A DNA stretch of 5,799 nt, from positions 1-5,799 of the forward strand of contig CAKMOP010000046.1 of NCBI GenBank assembly GCA_927910985.1, given 5' to 3'. Origin of the DNA: an uncultured Porphyromonas sp. GTDB taxonomy: Bacteria > Bacteroidota > Bacteroidia > Bacteroidales > Porphyromonadaceae. The position numbers and the translations under genes are program-made. Below the pieces are notes generated by a model. The model searched no databases. It was given only the letters and a program-made list of their open reading frames with translations, and was not told where the DNA came from. Shown one piece after another: positions 5,694 to 5,799 of the stretch (positions are counted from its first letter, which is position 1; each line of letters begins with the position of its first letter).

Positions 5694-5799
5694 TATGCTG
5701 GAGCGGACACCCATCACGCAGTTCTACAGCCTCAAGGAAGTCTATGATATGATCTTCGATAAGGCGACCAAGAGCGGTCTTATGCGCTCTGAGCTGCAG

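Larger units (their letters stand above)
5238..5799 (+). pseudogene. 7TM-HD (HDIG, PgpH-like) membrane protein; frame broken, 3' cut by window
   Basis: The start of a 7TMR-HDED/HDIG protein. A basic N terminus is followed by one hydrophobic segment (about 17-32), then the Bacteroidetes-type opening of the extracellular domain: FQYIFSSGKPWSYD (38-51), APYDFPIYKS (55-64) and a Glu/Gln-rich helix. The first frame ends at a TAA at 5691-5693 with a nonsense tail. The +1 frame then carries family-like sequence (RAENRLEVALLGSNN, later TPITQFYSLKEVYDMIF) to the window edge, so the gene continues in another frame. The remaining membrane helices and the HD domain are outside the window. In characterised relatives such as Listeria PgpH the HD domain hydrolyses cyclic di-AMP; that activity cannot be checked here. 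It starts a new transcription unit after the murF-alr terminator. A sequencing error is as likely a cause of the break as true decay. Confidence 0.8.

Noticed and set aside
5253..5717. 154-codon minus-strand open frame over the 7TM-HD gene
   Set aside because: The plus strand carries the conserved membrane segment and 7TMR-HDED blocks; the antisense product shows nothing recognisable.

Overview
This is a GC-rich window in which every supported gene lies on the + strand. It looks like a member of the Bacteroidales, most likely Porphyromonas or a close relative. The reasons are a MurF-alanine racemase fusion, which is typical of Bacteroidetes; a GSCFA-family protein, also common there; a 7TM-HD phosphohydrolase starting directly downstream; a perfect TAnnTTTG promoter element; and the lack of strong Shine-Dalgarno sites. 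The genus is inferred from gene content and from recalled synteny, not from a search.

Positions 1-4971 look like one tightly packed transcription unit. It starts with the last 32 codons of an unidentified gene (1-99). Two bases later comes a 332-residue GNAT-fold acyltransferase of the 'putative hemolysin' or GlsB/OlsB type (102-1100). Its 3' end overlaps a YraN/UPF0102 nuclease-like protein by 43 bp (1058-1465). A 22-bp gap leads to a GSCFA/SGNH-type protein (1488-2483), which overlaps the murF-alr fusion gene by 13 bp (2471-4971). murF-alr covers two steps of the D-alanine branch of peptidoglycan synthesis: L-Ala to D-Ala racemisation, and ligation of D-Ala-D-Ala to the UDP-MurNAc-tripeptide. 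The fusion is split by an apparent one-base deletion at about 2980, so two open frames are seen where one is expected.

Positions 4972-5237 (266 bp) hold no gene. They contain a long terminator-like hairpin right after murF-alr (4990-5042), an unexplained array of three TTCC-N6/7-GGAA palindromes at 22-23 bp spacing (5090-5148), and a Bacteroidetes-type -7 promoter element (5208-5215).

From 5238 to the window edge runs the start of a 7TM-HD (HDIG, PgpH-like) membrane protein: an N-terminal membrane segment followed by the extracellular domain. Its frame is also broken, at about 5604-5622, and it continues past the window in another frame.

Two indel-type frame breaks in conserved genes within 2.7 kb, one of them in a gene that should be essential, point to sequence or assembly error more than to real gene decay. 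I see no mobile element, CRISPR array, tRNA or rRNA. The least explained item is the palindrome array at 5090-5148. I found no convincing new multi-gene system.
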